Part shown: positions 9,186-18,864 of the stretch, piece by piece
Layout of the letters: each line of letters opens with the position of its first letter
How positions within the stretch are numbered: the first letter of the stretch is position 1
Assembly (NCBI GenBank): GCA_937868185.1
Contig: CALMMG010000134.1
Location: 1-52,949, forward strand
DNA length: 52,949 nucleotides
Source: an uncultured Pseudomonadota bacterium
GTDB taxonomy: Bacteria > Desulfobacterota > Desulfobulbia > Desulfobulbales > Desulfurivibrionaceae
Direction of reading: 5' to 3'
The notes under the pieces: model-generated
What the model was told of the DNA's origin: nothing
Database searches by the model: none
The model's input: the letters and a program-made list of their open reading frames with translations, nothing else
Translations under genes and position numbers: made by a program

Positions 9186-11792
9186 GTGACAAGTGATCAA
9201 GAAAAATACAAATTCCTTCCTAACGGCTCTGATGTAATGGATGTTGAGCTGCGGGCGAAACGTGACGCCCTGGAATACCTCTGGCGTCAGGGCCTGAGCG
9301 GTCAGGCCCTTCTCCACAAAAACTCGCAGCTCATCGACGACTATCTCATTTCCTGTTTCGCCAACTGCCCGGAGGCAGGAGAGGGAATGAGCCTTGTCGC
9401 CCTTGGCGGCTATGGTCGGAGAGAGCTGTTTCCCTATTCGGATATCGACCTCCTCCTGCTCCACGCACCCGAGGCAGAAGATCGCCTCGGGGCGGTGACA
9501 GAGGCCCTGTTTTATCCCCTGTGGGATGCGGGACTTGAGGTCGGACACGGAGTGAGAACCTTGGATGCCTGCCTGGCTGACGCCAGGCAGGACTTCTTTT
9601 TTCAGGTAGCATTGCTGGACGCTCGCCATCTGGCCGGCTCGGCACCGCTTTTTACCTCCCTGCGGGAGACCTTCCATCGGGAATTAATCGCAGGGCACCG
9701 ACGGATTTTTTTGCAAAACATGATGCAGCACCGCAACGAACGCCAAAAACGGTATGGCATGCACAGCTACCAACTAGAACCGCACATCAAGGAAAGTCGC
9801 GGCGGATTCCGCGATATCCAAGCCATGATCTGGACAAGCCACGCCCTCTTCGGCCTGCAGGAGCTGCACGGCATCGAAGAAGCAGGCCTAATCTCGCCCC
9901 AGGAAAGAGAAGCCTTTGCCCAGGCCTGGGATTCCCTGATCAAGATCCGCAACCAGCTCCATTACCTCAGCGGCAGAAAAAACGACCAGCTGTTCTTCGA
10001 ATATCAGGTGGAGATAGCCAAGGCCTTCAAATATTCGGACACCCGAGGCACATTGGGGGTTGAACGCTTCATGCAGGATATCTACCGGCACCTGCAAACC
10101 ATCGCCACCACCACCGACCTGTTTTTTGAACATGTCGATGAGACCCTGGGCTCATCGCGCCCCAACCCCAGCGAACAGACGATCGAGCCAGGAATCACGG
10201 TGCGTCAAGAGCGCCTCCACCTCACCGACCAAGCGCTGATCGAGAAGCGGCCCTACCTGCTGATGCGCCTCTTTTCCCATGCCGGCAAAACGGGCCTAGA
10301 AATCCATCATCGCAGCAGAAAAATCGTTACCGCCAACCTCCATCTGGTGGACGACAAGATTCGCCATTCAAAACGCATGGCCAAAGCCTTTCTCGATGTC
10401 CTCGAAAATGCAAAAGATGTAATGGCCGTCCTTTCGGTCATGCTGGACACCGGGCTGCTCACCGCTTACATCCCGGAATTCGAGCAGATTCGCGCCCTGG
10501 CCCAGCACGATGTTTACCATATTTCTACGGTTGACCGGCACCTCCTGCAAACCGTGGCGGAACTAAAAAAGCTTACTCTGAACAAAACCCCTTTTGCTGG
10601 GGTCGAATCTCCCCATGTCCTCGCTCTGGCCGCGCTCCTGCACGACATCGGCAAGGGCCACCATGAAGATCACGCCCAGCGGGGCAGCACACTTGCCGCC
10701 GGGGTGGGAAAACGGTTGGGACTGACCGAGGCTGAGACAGCCTGCCTCAGCTTTCTTGTGGGAAAACATCTCTTCCTCACTGTAACCGCCTTGCGCCGCG
10801 ACCTTGAGGATGATGCCTTTATCCGGCAATGCGCCGAACAGATCCAGAGCCCGGAGCGGTTGACCATGCTCTACCTGCTTTCCATCGCTGATGCCAAGGC
10901 CACCGGCCCAACGGCCTGGACTGAATGGAAAGCCGCCCTCCTCTTGGAGATTTCCCTCAAAATTGCCCACCTGCTGGAGCGCAAGGATACGGTTCTTCCG
11001 GACAAAAGCCAGGGCGCCGGCTGGATGCTTGAACAGGTTCGTGCCCTGATGGGAAAAGCCGCTCCGAGCGATTGCGAGATTCTGCCGGACGAATACCTAC
11101 TGAGCTTTCCCCCGGAAGAGGTGGCCCATCACCTCACACTGCGCGCTGAGCTAAAAAACGAAAAACAGGCCATCACCGAACCCACCGATCACAGCCTGTT
11201 CTGGTCGGTCCTGGTAATGGCCCACGACTCCACCGGCCTGCTGGCCAAAATCTGCGGAACCTTGGCCCTGCATGGCCTCAATGTGGTGAGCGCCCAGATT
11301 TTCACCTGGGAAGACGGCACGGTGGTCGATGTCCTCAATGTGCGCCCCGCAGCCGAGCAGACCTACGCGGAGCAAGACTGGCGGGCGCTTGGCGAAGACC
11401 TCAATCTGGCCCTGAAAAACCGCCTTGGCCTCAGCCACCGCTTGGTCGAAAAATTCCGCACCGCCTTCCGCAGCCCCAGCCAAAAAAACGTGCAGGCAGC
11501 CCCGCGGGTTGTTATAGACAATATGGCCTCAGACCAGTTTACGATTATCGAGGTTTTTGCCAATGACCGGCCCGGTCTGCTCTACGATATTACTCGGACC
11601 CTGGCCGATTTTGAACTCAATATCCACCGGGCCAGAATAGGCTCGGATGGCGATCAGGTGGTGGATGTTTTTTATACCCTGGACTCCTTTGCCACCAAAA
11701 TCAACAACCCTTCTTTCCAGGAAGAGATCTCCAAGGCCCTTCTCCATGTCGCGGAAACCGACACCGGGACGGGAGCAAGGCTGCAATGGTAA
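9186..11792 (+). CDS. glnD: Bifunctional PII uridylyltransferase/uridylyl-removing enzyme GlnD
   Basis: GlnD is the glutamine sensor. It uridylylates PII at low glutamine and removes UMP at high glutamine. The 868-residue product has the full domain set. The nucleotidyltransferase motif is GGYGRRELFPYSDID (catalytic D86 and D88), followed by the conserved ESRGGFRDIQ region. The HD hydrolase domain has LHDIGKGHHEDH near residue 484. Two ACT domains lie at roughly 675-750 and 785-868. The GTG at 9186 is only 2 bases from an AAGGAG, which is too close, so the in-frame ATG at 9237 is an alternative start. It lies 25 bases after its substrate gene glnK. Confidence 0.96.
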   Translation: MTSDQEKYKFLPNGSDVMDVELRAKRDALEYLWRQGLSGQALLHKNSQLIDDYLISCFANCPEAGEGMSLVALGGYGRRELFPYSDIDLLLLHAPEAEDRLGAVTEALFYPLWDAGLEVGHGVRTLDACLADARQDFFFQVALLDARHLAGSAPLFTSLRETFHRELIAGHRRIFLQNMMQHRNERQKRYGMHSYQLEPHIKESRGGFRDIQAMIWTSHALFGLQELHGIEEAGLISPQEREAFAQAWDSLIKIRNQLHYLSGRKNDQLFFEYQVEIAKAFKYSDTRGTLGVERFMQDIYRHLQTIATTTDLFFEHVDETLGSSRPNPSEQTIEPGITVRQERLHLTDQALIEKRPYLLMRLFSHAGKTGLEIHHRSRKIVTANLHLVDDKIRHSKRMAKAFLDVLENAKDVMAVLSVMLDTGLLTAYIPEFEQIRALAQHDVYHISTVDRHLLQTVAELKKLTLNKTPFAGVESPHVLALAALLHDIGKGHHEDHAQRGSTLAAGVGKRLGLTEAETACLSFLVGKHLFLTVTALRRDLEDDAFIRQCAEQIQSPERLTMLYLLSIADAKATGPTAWTEWKAALLLEISLKIAHLLERKDTVLPDKSQGAGWMLEQVRALMGKAAPSDCEILPDEYLLSFPPEEVAHHLTLRAELKNEKQAITEPTDHSLFWSVLVMAHDSTGLLAKICGTLALHGLNVVSAQIFTWEDGTVVDVLNVRPAAEQTYAEQDWRALGEDLNLALKNRLGLSHRLVEKFRTAFRSPSQKNVQAAPRVVIDNMASDQFTIIEVFANDRPGLLYDITRTLADFELNIHRARIGSDGDQVVDVFYTLDSFATKINNPSFQEEISKALLHVAETDTGTGARLQW

Positions 11793-11918
11793 GACCATGA
11801 CGCAGGAACAACGCCAACCGCGAGCGGATGGCTTAAACGGATGCCCACCCCCTTCTGCATCGGGCGTGGGAGGTTTTCAACCTTACCCTTCAGCACCAAA
11901 AAAATAAGGAGAAACACA

Positions 11919-14054
11919 ATGAGTGACAATTGCAACTGCGGCAACGACTACGACCAGAACATGATGACCGTGCCAGAGCTTTTCGGCACCAACGTGTTCA
12001 ACAACAAAACCATGAAGGAAAGGCTGCCCAAGGAAACCTACAAAGCTCTGCAGAAAACCATCAACACCGGGTCAACCTTGCCTCCGGATGTCGCTTCCGT
12101 TGTAGCCAACGCCATGAAGGACTGGGCCATCGAAAAGGGCGCCAGCCATTACACCCACTGGTTCCAGCCCCTCACCGGCATCACCGCCGAGAAGCACGAC
12201 TCCTTCATCTCCCCCACCGACGATGGCGGGGTGATCATGGAGTTCTCCGGCAAGCAGCTGATCCAGGGCGAGCCGGATGCTTCTTCCTTCCCCAGCGGCG
12301 GGTTGCGCGTTACCTTCGAGGCCCGCGGCTACACCGCCTGGGACTGCACCTCCCCCGCCTTCCTCAAGGAAGACGAATCCGGTGACGTGACCCTTTGCAT
12401 CCCCACCGCCTTCTGCTCTTACAAGGGCGAGGCCCTGGACAAGAAAACCCCCCTGCTCCGTTCGATGAACGTGGTCGCCAAACAGGCTCTGCGGGTACTC
12501 CGGGCCATGGGCAACACCACCTCCAAGACCGTCGGCTCCACGGTGGGCGCGGAGCAGGAATACTTCCTGGTGGAAAAAGAATACTACCTGCAACGCCTCG
12601 ACCTGATGACCTGCGGCCGCAGCCTGTTCGGCGCCCCCGCCCCCAAGGGCCAGGAGCTGGAAGACCAGTACTTCGGCGCCATCAAGGACCGGGTCTCCGC
12701 CTACATGAAGGATCTGGACATCGAGCTGTGGAAGATGGGCATCTCCTCCAAGACCAAGCACAACGAGGTGGCTCCGGCCCAGTTTGAGATGGCTCCGGTT
12801 TTCACCACCACCAACATGGCCACCGACCACAATCAACTGGTCATGGAAACCATGCAGAAAGTGGCCCTGCGCCACGGCATGGTCTGCCTGCTGCACGAGA
12901 AGCCCTACGCCGGAATCAACGGCTCCGGCAAGCACAACAACTGGTCGCTCTCCACCGATGACGGCATCAACCTACTTGAGCCGGGCCAAACCCCCGAGGA
13001 CAACGCCCAGTTCCTGGTCTTCATCTCTGCCTTGATCAAGGCCGTGGACGTCCATGCCGACATCCTGCGCGCCACCTGCGGCAGCTCCGGCAACGATCAC
13101 CGGTTGGGCGCCAACGAGGCCCCTCCGGCGATCATCTCCATCTTCCTGGGTCAGGAGCTTTCCGACGTGCTGGAGAAGCTGGCCAAGGGCGAGAAGATCA
13201 CCAAAAAGGGCGGCGCCCAGACCCTGAAGATCGGGGTCGATTCCCTGCCCGAGCTGCCCAAAGACAATACGGACCGCAACCGGACCTCACCCTTTGCCTT
13301 CACCGGCAACAAGTTCGAGTTCCGCATGGTCGGCTCCTCCCAGTCCATCTCCGGCCCCAACGTGGCGCTGAACACCATCGCCGCCGAGGCGTTGGAAGAG
13401 ATCGCCATCCGCTTGGAAAAGGCCAAGGACGTGAACAAGGAGATCCTCGCCATCCTCAAGGAAGTCATGACCAAGCATGGCCGGATCATCTTCAACGGCA
13501 ACAACTACTCCGCCGAGTGGGCCAAGGAAGCCGCAAAGCGCGGCCTGCCAAACACCCGCAACACCGTGGATGCGCTCAAAGCCTTTGTCACCCCCAAGGC
13601 GATCAAGCTGTTTGGCAAATACAACGTGCTTTCCAAGGATGAATTGCATTCCCGCTACGATATCTATGTAGAGCAGTATGCCAAGCACATCAACATCGAG
13701 GCGCTGACCGCCATCCAGATGACCAAGCGCCAGTTCATTCCGGCAGCCATCCAGTTTGTCGCGGAGCTTGGCGCCTCCTTGGCCGCAGCCGGCAAGTACG
13801 GCTCGGTGCAGAAGGGGTTGCTGGAGGAGGTGGGCAAGCATCTCGAATCTGCAGGCAAGAAGGTGGCCAAGCTGGAGGCGGAAACCTTGAAGGCCCAAGG
13901 TATCAGCGCGGTGGATAAGCAGGGTGCTGCATACCGCGACAAAGTATTCCCCGCCATGGTTGATCTGCGTACCGACATCGATGCGCTTGAGGCCATCCTG
14001 CCGGCTGATCTCTGGCCGGTGCCGGTCTATAGCGATTTGCTGTTTAATTTGTAA
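11919..14054 (+). CDS. glnN: Type III glutamine synthetase (GlnN)
   Basis: This enzyme makes glutamine from glutamate, ammonia and ATP. The 711-residue length, far above the roughly 470 of GlnA, marks the type III family. It has the typical N-terminus ([11 protein letters not shown]), the [12 protein letters not shown] motif, a GAEQEYFLV metal-site region, [10 protein letters not shown] (the substrate-site histidine region) and the [20 protein letters not shown] arginine/ammonium region. The ATG at 11919 follows AAGGAG; the upstream open frame lacks a ribosome site. Type III enzymes are not known to be controlled by adenylylation. A strong terminator at 14115 ends the transcript. Its position after amtB, glnK and glnD makes a complete ammonium-assimilation locus. 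Confidence 0.96.
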   Translation: MSDNCNCGNDYDQNMMTVPELFGTNVFNNKTMKERLPKETYKALQKTINTGSTLPPDVASVVANAMKDWAIEKGASHYTHWFQPLTGITAEKHDSFISPTDDGGVIMEFSGKQLIQGEPDASSFPSGGLRVTFEARGYTAWDCTSPAFLKEDESGDVTLCIPTAFCSYKGEALDKKTPLLRSMNVVAKQALRVLRAMGNTTSKTVGSTVGAEQEYFLVEKEYYLQRLDLMTCGRSLFGAPAPKGQELEDQYFGAIKDRVSAYMKDLDIELWKMGISSKTKHNEVAPAQFEMAPVFTTTNMATDHNQLVMETMQKVALRHGMVCLLHEKPYAGINGSGKHNNWSLSTDDGINLLEPGQTPEDNAQFLVFISALIKAVDVHADILRATCGSSGNDHRLGANEAPPAIISIFLGQELSDVLEKLAKGEKITKKGGAQTLKIGVDSLPELPKDNTDRNRTSPFAFTGNKFEFRMVGSSQSISGPNVALNTIAAEALEEIAIRLEKAKDVNKEILAILKEVMTKHGRIIFNGNNYSAEWAKEAAKRGLPNTRNTVDALKAFVTPKAIKLFGKYNVLSKDELHSRYDIYVEQYAKHINIEALTAIQMTKRQFIPAAIQFVAELGASLAAAGKYGSVQKGLLEEVGKHLESAGKKVAKLEAETLKAQGISAVDKQGAAYRDKVFPAMVDLRTDIDALEAILPADLWPVPVYSDLLFNL

Positions 14055-14114
14055 GAGTACGGCGGTCGGGAGACGGGGCTTGTACCCGTTTCTGGCCGCT
14101 GCAGTATTGAGTTA

Positions 14115-14152
14115 AAAAAAGGGAGGGAGTCTATTGACTCTCTCCCTTTTTT
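14115..14152 (+). terminator. Rho-independent terminator of glnN
   Basis: A 17-bp inverted repeat (14115-14131 with 14136-14152) with a TATT loop carries an A-run on the left arm and a T6 run on the right. The only weak pair is a G-U at 14126/14141. It lies 60 bases after the glnN stop codon. Confidence 0.95.
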
Positions 14153-14304
14153 CGTTATTGACAACCGATCAGGGGAATGAGATGGTTTGGGAGTCCTGAT
14201 GCTGGTCGGCAATTGCCAGCGGTGTCCGTATTTGCTAACTAGGCCAAGAAACGGGACAGAAGTATTATCAGGATAATATTATGTTCGGCATCACAGGAGC
14301 ACTC

Positions 14305-14547
14305 ATGAACTTGACCGTCTTCTTCACAGTTCTCTCAGGTGTGATTACATACATCGTCGGGCAATTAGTTCTGAAACTGATGCTTGATCCTGTTCACGAG
14401 ATGAAAAAAACCATCGGACAGATATCCCATTCGCTTATCGAACACGCAAACGTCATCGGAAATCCAGGTGTTCACACCCAAGAGGTCATGCATGAAACAT
14501 CACGACATCTTCGCAAACTATCGTCACAGCTACAGGCACATCTCTAA
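14305..14547 (+). CDS. Small membrane protein, N-terminal fragment of an interrupted gene
   Basis: The 80-residue product has one N-terminal membrane helix (NLTVFFTVLSGVITYIVGQ) and then a charged helical stretch (DPVHEMKKTIGQISHSLIEH). It resembles a family of small membrane-anchored hypothetical proteins I cannot name. AGGAG at 14295-14299 supports the ATG at 14305; an in-frame ATG at 14281 with AGGA before it is the alternative (88 residues). The frame stops at a TAA (14545-14547), but the same frame continues with plausible protein sequence to 14763, so this looks like the first part of a longer gene cut by a nonsense change. Confidence 0.6.
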   Translation: MNLTVFFTVLSGVITYIVGQLVLKLMLDPVHEMKKTIGQISHSLIEHANVIGNPGVHTQEVMHETSRHLRKLSSQLQAHL

Positions 14548-14763
14548 CTCGTTCCACTTTACGCCTTCACCGCTGGGCTTTTCCGACTTCCTTCCCGAAC
14601 CAAAGTACTATCGGCTTCGAAATCACTGATGGGCCTGTCGAACAGCGTGTTCCGCGTTACCGACAATATTTACAAGCACAACGCAAAACGTGTGGAAAGT
14701 GTCTGCGACTCTCTATCGATCTATCTCGCAGAAGAGGAACGGTGGCCAAAGGAGGCAAGTTAA
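14548..14763 (+). pseudogene. C-terminal remainder of the interrupted membrane-protein gene
   Basis: Directly after the TAA at 14545-14547, the same frame reads on for 71 codons without another stop until TAA at 14761-14763. It encodes a second hydrophobic patch (LVPLYAFTAGLFRLP) and then SKSLMGLSNSVFRVTDNIYK, and ends in an acidic helix with EEERWPKEAS. There is no ribosome site or credible start within it. Together with the upstream 80 residues it would make a protein of about 152 residues. The most likely history is a recent nonsense mutation; TAA read-through or a sequencing error are alternatives. Confidence 0.55.
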
Positions 14764-14882
14764 AACAGAACCCTGTCTTCGGGAAGAAGCGCCACGGAGA
14801 TCAAGCGGGATGACATCAACCGGAAACAGTGCAACCCCAAATCATTTTCACGAGTTTTTTTGTACTATCTGCATTTCTAGCC

Positions 14883-15635
14883 TCAGGTAGCCAACACAAC
14901 CACCGCAGCCAGCCAACCGCAGACCTCTCCCAATTCACAGGAAGCCCCTAACACATCGCCAGTCACGCCGCCGAGAGCCTTTGTCACCTTGCCCCGGAGC
15001 CAGACAGCAGGCAGCAGCGCCGCACCGAGAATAATCAACCCAGCCGACCAATACCACCAGATGAGCGGCGTCAGCAGGAGACCGCCCAGCGCCAGTTCCT
15101 TCGGGCCGATCTTGCCGACAAAAGCATGACCGGTGCCAGTGGCTCGCGGGTATTGCACACCGCAGGCTAGGGTGGTCATGGCCCAGCGGGCAGCCACCGG
15201 TGCGGCGAGCAGGGCAAAGAAAAGGGGCTCCCCACCGTTGGCAACAAGTGCGGCAAGACAGGCAACCTTCAGGACAAGCAGCAACACCAGACCGATCACT
15301 CCAAAAGCTCCGGTGGCCGAGTCCTTCATGATCGCCAAGCGTCGCTCCGGGGTTTGCCCGCCGCCCAAGCCATCCAGCAGATCAGCCAACCCATCGAGAT
15401 GCAATCCCCTGGTGAGCCAGGCTCCACAGGTCACCAACAGCACGGCACTCACCAGCGGGGGAAGCCCTGCCCAGTTACACAGCCAGGCGCACCCGGCCAG
15501 AAACCCGCCAATCAGCCAACCGGCCAGCGGAAAAAATCCAGCACTCCGCCGTAGCCCGTCTACGGGCAACTCCGCAGGCAACCGGGCAGGCAGGATGGTA
15601 AGAAAGGCTATGGCGATACGGGCGGACAGTAGCAT
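14883..15635 (-). CDS. cobS: Adenosylcobinamide-GDP ribazoletransferase (cobalamin synthase) CobS
   Basis: CobS is the membrane enzyme that joins adenosylcobinamide-GDP to alpha-ribazole (phosphate) in the last steps of cobalamin assembly. The 250-residue product has many hydrophobic segments and the CobS core motif LHLDGLADLLDGLGGG, followed by RRLAIMKDSATGAFGVIG, the conserved metal/nucleotide region of the family. Length is normal. It lies 3 bases downstream of cobT and is probably translated with it. Nothing resembling a terminator is seen after the stop, in the 120-base gap toward 14763. Confidence 0.95.
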   Translation of the reverse strand: MLLSARIAIAFLTILPARLPAELPVDGLRRSAGFFPLAGWLIGGFLAGCAWLCNWAGLPPLVSAVLLVTCGAWLTRGLHLDGLADLLDGLGGGQTPERRLAIMKDSATGAFGVIGLVLLLVLKVACLAALVANGGEPLFFALLAAPVAARWAMTTLACGVQYPRATGTGHAFVGKIGPKELALGGLLLTPLIWWYWSAGLIILGAALLPAVWLRGKVTKALGGVTGDVLGASCELGEVCGWLAAVVVLAT

Positions 15636-15638
15636 GGG

Positions 15639-16703
15639 TCAGTTGGCCTCGCTCACTCCGGCCTCGCCGAACGTGGCCATCTCGTTCATGATCTTAAGCC
15701 CCGCCTCCACCAGATTCATAGTGAGCGCGGCGCCGGTTCCCTCGCCCAAGCGCAGGTCAAGATGCAGCAGCGGGCTCAACCCCATCTTCTCAAAAAAGAT
15801 ACGGTGGCCCTGCTCCGCCGACATATGGCTGAAGAAACAGTAGTCCAAAACATGGGGCGCAAGCCGCAAGGCGACCAAGGCCCCGGCGCTGGAGATAAAG
15901 CCATCCACCACCACCGGAATTTTGCTGATCGCCGCCTGCAAAATACAACCGCAGATGGCAGCAATCTCAAGCCCACCCACCGCAGCCAACGCCCCAAGGG
16001 GAGAATCCAGCTGATCCCGGTTCACGCTCAGGGACTGCTCGATCACCGCAATCTTGTGCTGGAGGGTGGTGTCATCAATGCCAGTGCCACGGCCGGTAAC
16101 CTCGGCCACCTTGGCAGGCAGCAGGGCGGCAAAAAGCGCGGCGGACGGGGTGGTGTTGCCGATGCCCATGTCGCCGGTGCCCAGAATCTCGGCACCGTCC
16201 TCGATAGCCTCGCGGGCCATGGCCATGCCAACCTCGATGGCAGCCACGGCCTCGTCGATGCTCATGGCCGGACCCTTGGCCATATTGGCGGTGCCGGGAC
16301 GGACCTTGCATTGCCGCAACCCCTCGGCCTCAATCGGCACAGCCACACCCACATCAACCACCCGCACCTCGGCGCCCACATGGCGGGCCAGCACATTGAC
16401 CCCAGCGCCACCGGCCAGGAAATTCAGGACCATCTGCGGCGTTACCTCCTGGGGGAAGGCGCTGATCCCCTCGGCCACCACGCCGTGGTCCCCGGCAAAG
16501 GTGAGGATGATCTTCTTCTCCACCTTGGCGGCAACGGTTCGCCGTATGGCGCAGGTTCTGGCCGCCAGCATCTCCAGCTTACCGAGACTGCCAAGAGGCT
16601 TGGTAAGGTTATCAAGCCTGGCTTGGGCCTGGACCATAACCGTTGCACTGGCAGGTTCAATGGTCCCGCATACTGCTTGCAATTCTTCCGCTGTCCGTAT
16701 CAT
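15639..16703 (-). CDS. cobT: Nicotinate-nucleotide--dimethylbenzimidazole phosphoribosyltransferase CobT
   Basis: CobT activates the lower-ligand base of cobalamin by transferring phosphoribose from nicotinate mononucleotide. The start at 16703 (MIRTAEEL) is preferred over an in-frame ATG ten codons upstream, because AAGGAG lies 9 bases before it. The product has 354 residues, the family length. Motifs are [20 protein letters not shown] near the N-terminus, [13 protein letters not shown] in the middle and [11 protein letters not shown] near the C-terminus, which carries the catalytic Glu. It sits between the CbiR-like gene and cobS, so the segment holds three cobamide genes in a row. Confidence 0.96.
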   Translation of the reverse strand: MIRTAEELQAVCGTIEPASATVMVQAQARLDNLTKPLGSLGKLEMLAARTCAIRRTVAAKVEKKIILTFAGDHGVVAEGISAFPQEVTPQMVLNFLAGGAGVNVLARHVGAEVRVVDVGVAVPIEAEGLRQCKVRPGTANMAKGPAMSIDEAVAAIEVGMAMAREAIEDGAEILGTGDMGIGNTTPSAALFAALLPAKVAEVTGRGTGIDDTTLQHKIAVIEQSLSVNRDQLDSPLGALAAVGGLEIAAICGCILQAAISKIPVVVDGFISSAGALVALRLAPHVLDYCFFSHMSAEQGHRIFFEKMGLSPLLHLDLRLGEGTGAALTMNLVEAGLKIMNEMATFGEAGVSEAN

Positions 16704-16777
16704 ATCTCTATTCTCCTTCCTTGCCTCACACACCGATCGCGGCAGCAGGGTTATTTTTATTTTTCGATAAAGGGGTA

Positions 16778-17539
16778 TTACGCTTCATCAAGAAGCGCCA
16801 ACGAAGCCTTCAGATTCTCAAGACTGTACATCTCTAAGGTGACTACTCCATCATACCCGGCTTCAGCCAATCGCCTAACCAGCATTCTGGCCTGCTTCGC
16901 ATCGGTCAGGGCCTGATGATCCCTGCCATTTTGCACGCCATGATAGTGCAGATGGCGGACCCGAGGCAACAACCCCAACCCCTCTTCCAGATCATGCCCG
17001 TACCGGACAAGATGCCCGAGATCAAGGCAGACACCGAAGCCGTACTCCGCAACCAGAGGGGCCACCAGCCCGTATGGATACTCGATATTTTCCACCGCAA
17101 CCAGCCTTTTCTCCTCGCCCAGAGCACCGGATAATTCCCGGAGGCTGGCACCCAGATTAGCGAGCCAGACCGCGTCAGGCAGATGCGGTTGCTGGACCAG
17201 ATGCAGATCAAAACTCTGCGGCGCAAGAGGAGCCAGCTGGCCCATGAGCCGGAGAATCTCACCAATCCCCTCCTGCCGCGCTACCCTTGATCCCGCACCC
17301 AAGGCCAGGTCGGTGGGCAGGTGCACGGTATAGCTAAGGTCGTGTTCCTCGGCAAGACCCCGGAGCGCCTGTACGTCCAAAGGCTGAGGCAGGCGGCTTT
17401 GGGCCGCGCTTTCAAAAAAGAGCAATTGAACATCGTCCACCATGGGTGCCAGCACCCGGACATTGGCCATGATATCCGCAGGCAGCACGCAGGAGGTCGC
17501 ACCAAGCCGCCACAGGCGGCGGCGGTTATTAGGCATCAT
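16778..17539 (-). CDS. cbiR: CbiR-like cobamide remodelling hydrolase (AP endonuclease 2-type TIM barrel)
   Basis: The 253-residue product has the layout of the xylose-isomerase-like/AP endonuclease 2 TIM barrel. Candidate metal ligands are H73 (TVHLP), H113 (DLHLV), E150 (VENIEY), D173 and H176 (LDLGH), H198/H200 (HLHYHG) and E236 (TLEMY). CbiR enzymes of this superfamily cut cobamides to release cobinamide so that the lower ligand can be replaced. The assignment rests on fold pattern plus position directly before cobT and cobS, the genes that attach a new lower ligand. The ATG overlaps the stop of the upstream hydrolase gene (ATGA), suggesting coupled translation. A generic sugar phosphate isomerase/epimerase is the alternative. 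Confidence 0.7.
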   Translation of the reverse strand: MMPNNRRRLWRLGATSCVLPADIMANVRVLAPMVDDVQLLFFESAAQSRLPQPLDVQALRGLAEEHDLSYTVHLPTDLALGAGSRVARQEGIGEILRLMGQLAPLAPQSFDLHLVQQPHLPDAVWLANLGASLRELSGALGEEKRLVAVENIEYPYGLVAPLVAEYGFGVCLDLGHLVRYGHDLEEGLGLLPRVRHLHYHGVQNGRDHQALTDAKQARMLVRRLAEAGYDGVVTLEMYSLENLKASLALLDEA

Positions 17540-18345
17540 CGCCCCGCCCTGGATCCGAGGATAACCACCTCACCCACCCTGTCCTGATGGGCAAGAGAGA
17601 TTGTAGGCACCGGGCAATCATCGCCCCGTTGCCCGCGAAGGGTTTCCAGAACAGCGGCCATCGCTTCCTGAGCAAGATCTGGATGGTTGTTGGTCTCGCT
17701 GATGTGCGACAAGACCACATGTTCAAGACCATCGTGAAGGATATCGCTTAAAAAACCGGCAGCATCGGCGTTGGCTAGATGCCCGGTATTGCCCCGCACT
17801 CGCTGTTGCAGGGACGGAGGATAGGGACCGTTGCGGAGCAGGTCCGGGTCGTGGTTGCATTCAAGTACCAAACCGTGGCAACTGCTCATCCGGTGTTGCA
17901 TGAGACGGGAGACCACGCCGGTATCGGTGCAATACCCCATGAGCAGACTACCATCGTTTAACAAAAAACCGACCGGGTCTGCCGCGTCATGGGAGATAGC
18001 GAAGGGATGGATCTGGAAGTCCTGAAAGACGAAGGTCTCGCCCGTAACAAAGGGTTGGAATTGCGGAAGGTTGCCCAAAACCGACCCGCCGGCGGCCAGG
18101 GTGGCTTCGTTGACAAAGACCGGCAGACGGTAGCGGCGGGAGAGAATCGCCGCACCCTTGATATGGTCGCCGTGTTCGTGGGTAATGAGGAGGCCAGACA
18201 GGGTTTCTGGCTCAACGCCGATGGAAAGCAGTCGCCGCTCGATCTCCTTGCCGGAAAAACCGGCATCGATGAGCAAACGGGTTTCCCCTGCCTCGACAAA
18301 TGTCGCGTTTCCTTTGCTGCCGCTGCCCAGTACACAAAATCGCAT
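17536..18345 (-). CDS. Metallo-beta-lactamase fold hydrolase (YycJ/WalJ type)
   Basis: The 269-residue product begins MRFCVLGSGSKGNATFVEAG, the hallmark N-terminus of the YycJ/WalJ branch of metallo-beta-lactamase fold hydrolases. The zinc motif HEHGDH is at residues 56-61. Further expected ligands lie in ISHDA, in CTDTG, and near the C-terminus in LSHIS. Members are thought to act on nucleic acids or the cell envelope, but the exact substrate is not established here. The ATG at 18345 is preferred over an in-frame TTG six codons earlier. The stop overlaps the next gene's start; dut ends 44 bases upstream. Confidence 0.85.
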   Translation of the reverse strand: MRFCVLGSGSKGNATFVEAGETRLLIDAGFSGKEIERRLLSIGVEPETLSGLLITHEHGDHIKGAAILSRRYRLPVFVNEATLAAGGSVLGNLPQFQPFVTGETFVFQDFQIHPFAISHDAADPVGFLLNDGSLLMGYCTDTGVVSRLMQHRMSSCHGLVLECNHDPDLLRNGPYPPSLQQRVRGNTGHLANADAAGFLSDILHDGLEHVVLSHISETNNHPDLAQEAMAAVLETLRGQRGDDCPVPTISLAHQDRVGEVVILGSRAGR

Positions 18346-18388
18346 ATCGCACCCAAGAGGCAACCGGCCAACTCGCCCCTTCTACCTT

Positions 18389-18862
18389 TCAAATCCCGGT
18401 ATGGCCAAACCCACCGTCCTGACGCTGGGTCGCATCAAGCTGGTCCACCGCGATCACCGTGGCCCGGCAAACCGGCGCCAGCACCAGCTGGGCAATCCGG
18501 TCGCCCCGCCGAATGGTAAAAGGCTCACGGCCCAGGTTGATCAGCCCGATCTTTACTTCCCCCCGGTAATCAGCATCAATGGTACCGGGGCTGTTGACCA
18601 CGGTGATCCCGTGCTTGATGGCCAGTCCACTCCGGGGCCGCACCTGCAGCTCATAGCCCGGAGCCAGGGCCACGGCAAAACCGGAAGGCAGCAGCCGGAT
18701 CTCCCCTGGACCGATCACCACCGACTCAACCACGGCTGCGGCCACATCCATGCCTGCAGCCAATTCGGAGTGGTAGGCAGGCAAAGGCAAATCGGCATGG
18801 CCTGCTGGGTCGAGCCAAGACAACCGGATAATGTGCGTTTGTTCTTTCGGTGTTTCCATCAT
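18389..18862 (-). CDS. dut: Deoxyuridine triphosphatase (dUTPase)
   Basis: Dut hydrolyses dUTP to dUMP and pyrophosphate, keeping uracil out of DNA and feeding dTMP synthesis. All five trimeric dUTPase motifs are present in the 157-residue product: AGMDVAA (1), PRSGLA (2), [10 protein letters not shown] with the catalytic Asp (3), RGDRIAQ (4) and GGFGHTG (5). Motif 5 has His where GGFGSTG is the common form. The gene begins 2 bases after the M16 peptidase stop, so the two are probably coupled. Confidence 0.95.
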   Translation of the reverse strand: MMETPKEQTHIIRLSWLDPAGHADLPLPAYHSELAAGMDVAAAVVESVVIGPGEIRLLPSGFAVALAPGYELQVRPRSGLAIKHGITVVNSPGTIDADYRGEVKIGLINLGREPFTIRRGDRIAQLVLAPVCRATVIAVDQLDATQRQDGGFGHTGI

Positions 18863-18864
18863 GC

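Noticed and set aside
14545-14547. Programmed recoding (for example selenocysteine) at the internal stop
   Set aside because: The codon is TAA, not TGA, and no SECIS-like hairpin directly follows; nonsense mutation is simpler.
15636-16777. Cobalamin riboswitch for cobT/cobS
   Set aside because: No B12-box-like element or extended structure was seen before cobT or in the CbiR-like gene's upstream region; the genes lie inside a run with overlapping starts.
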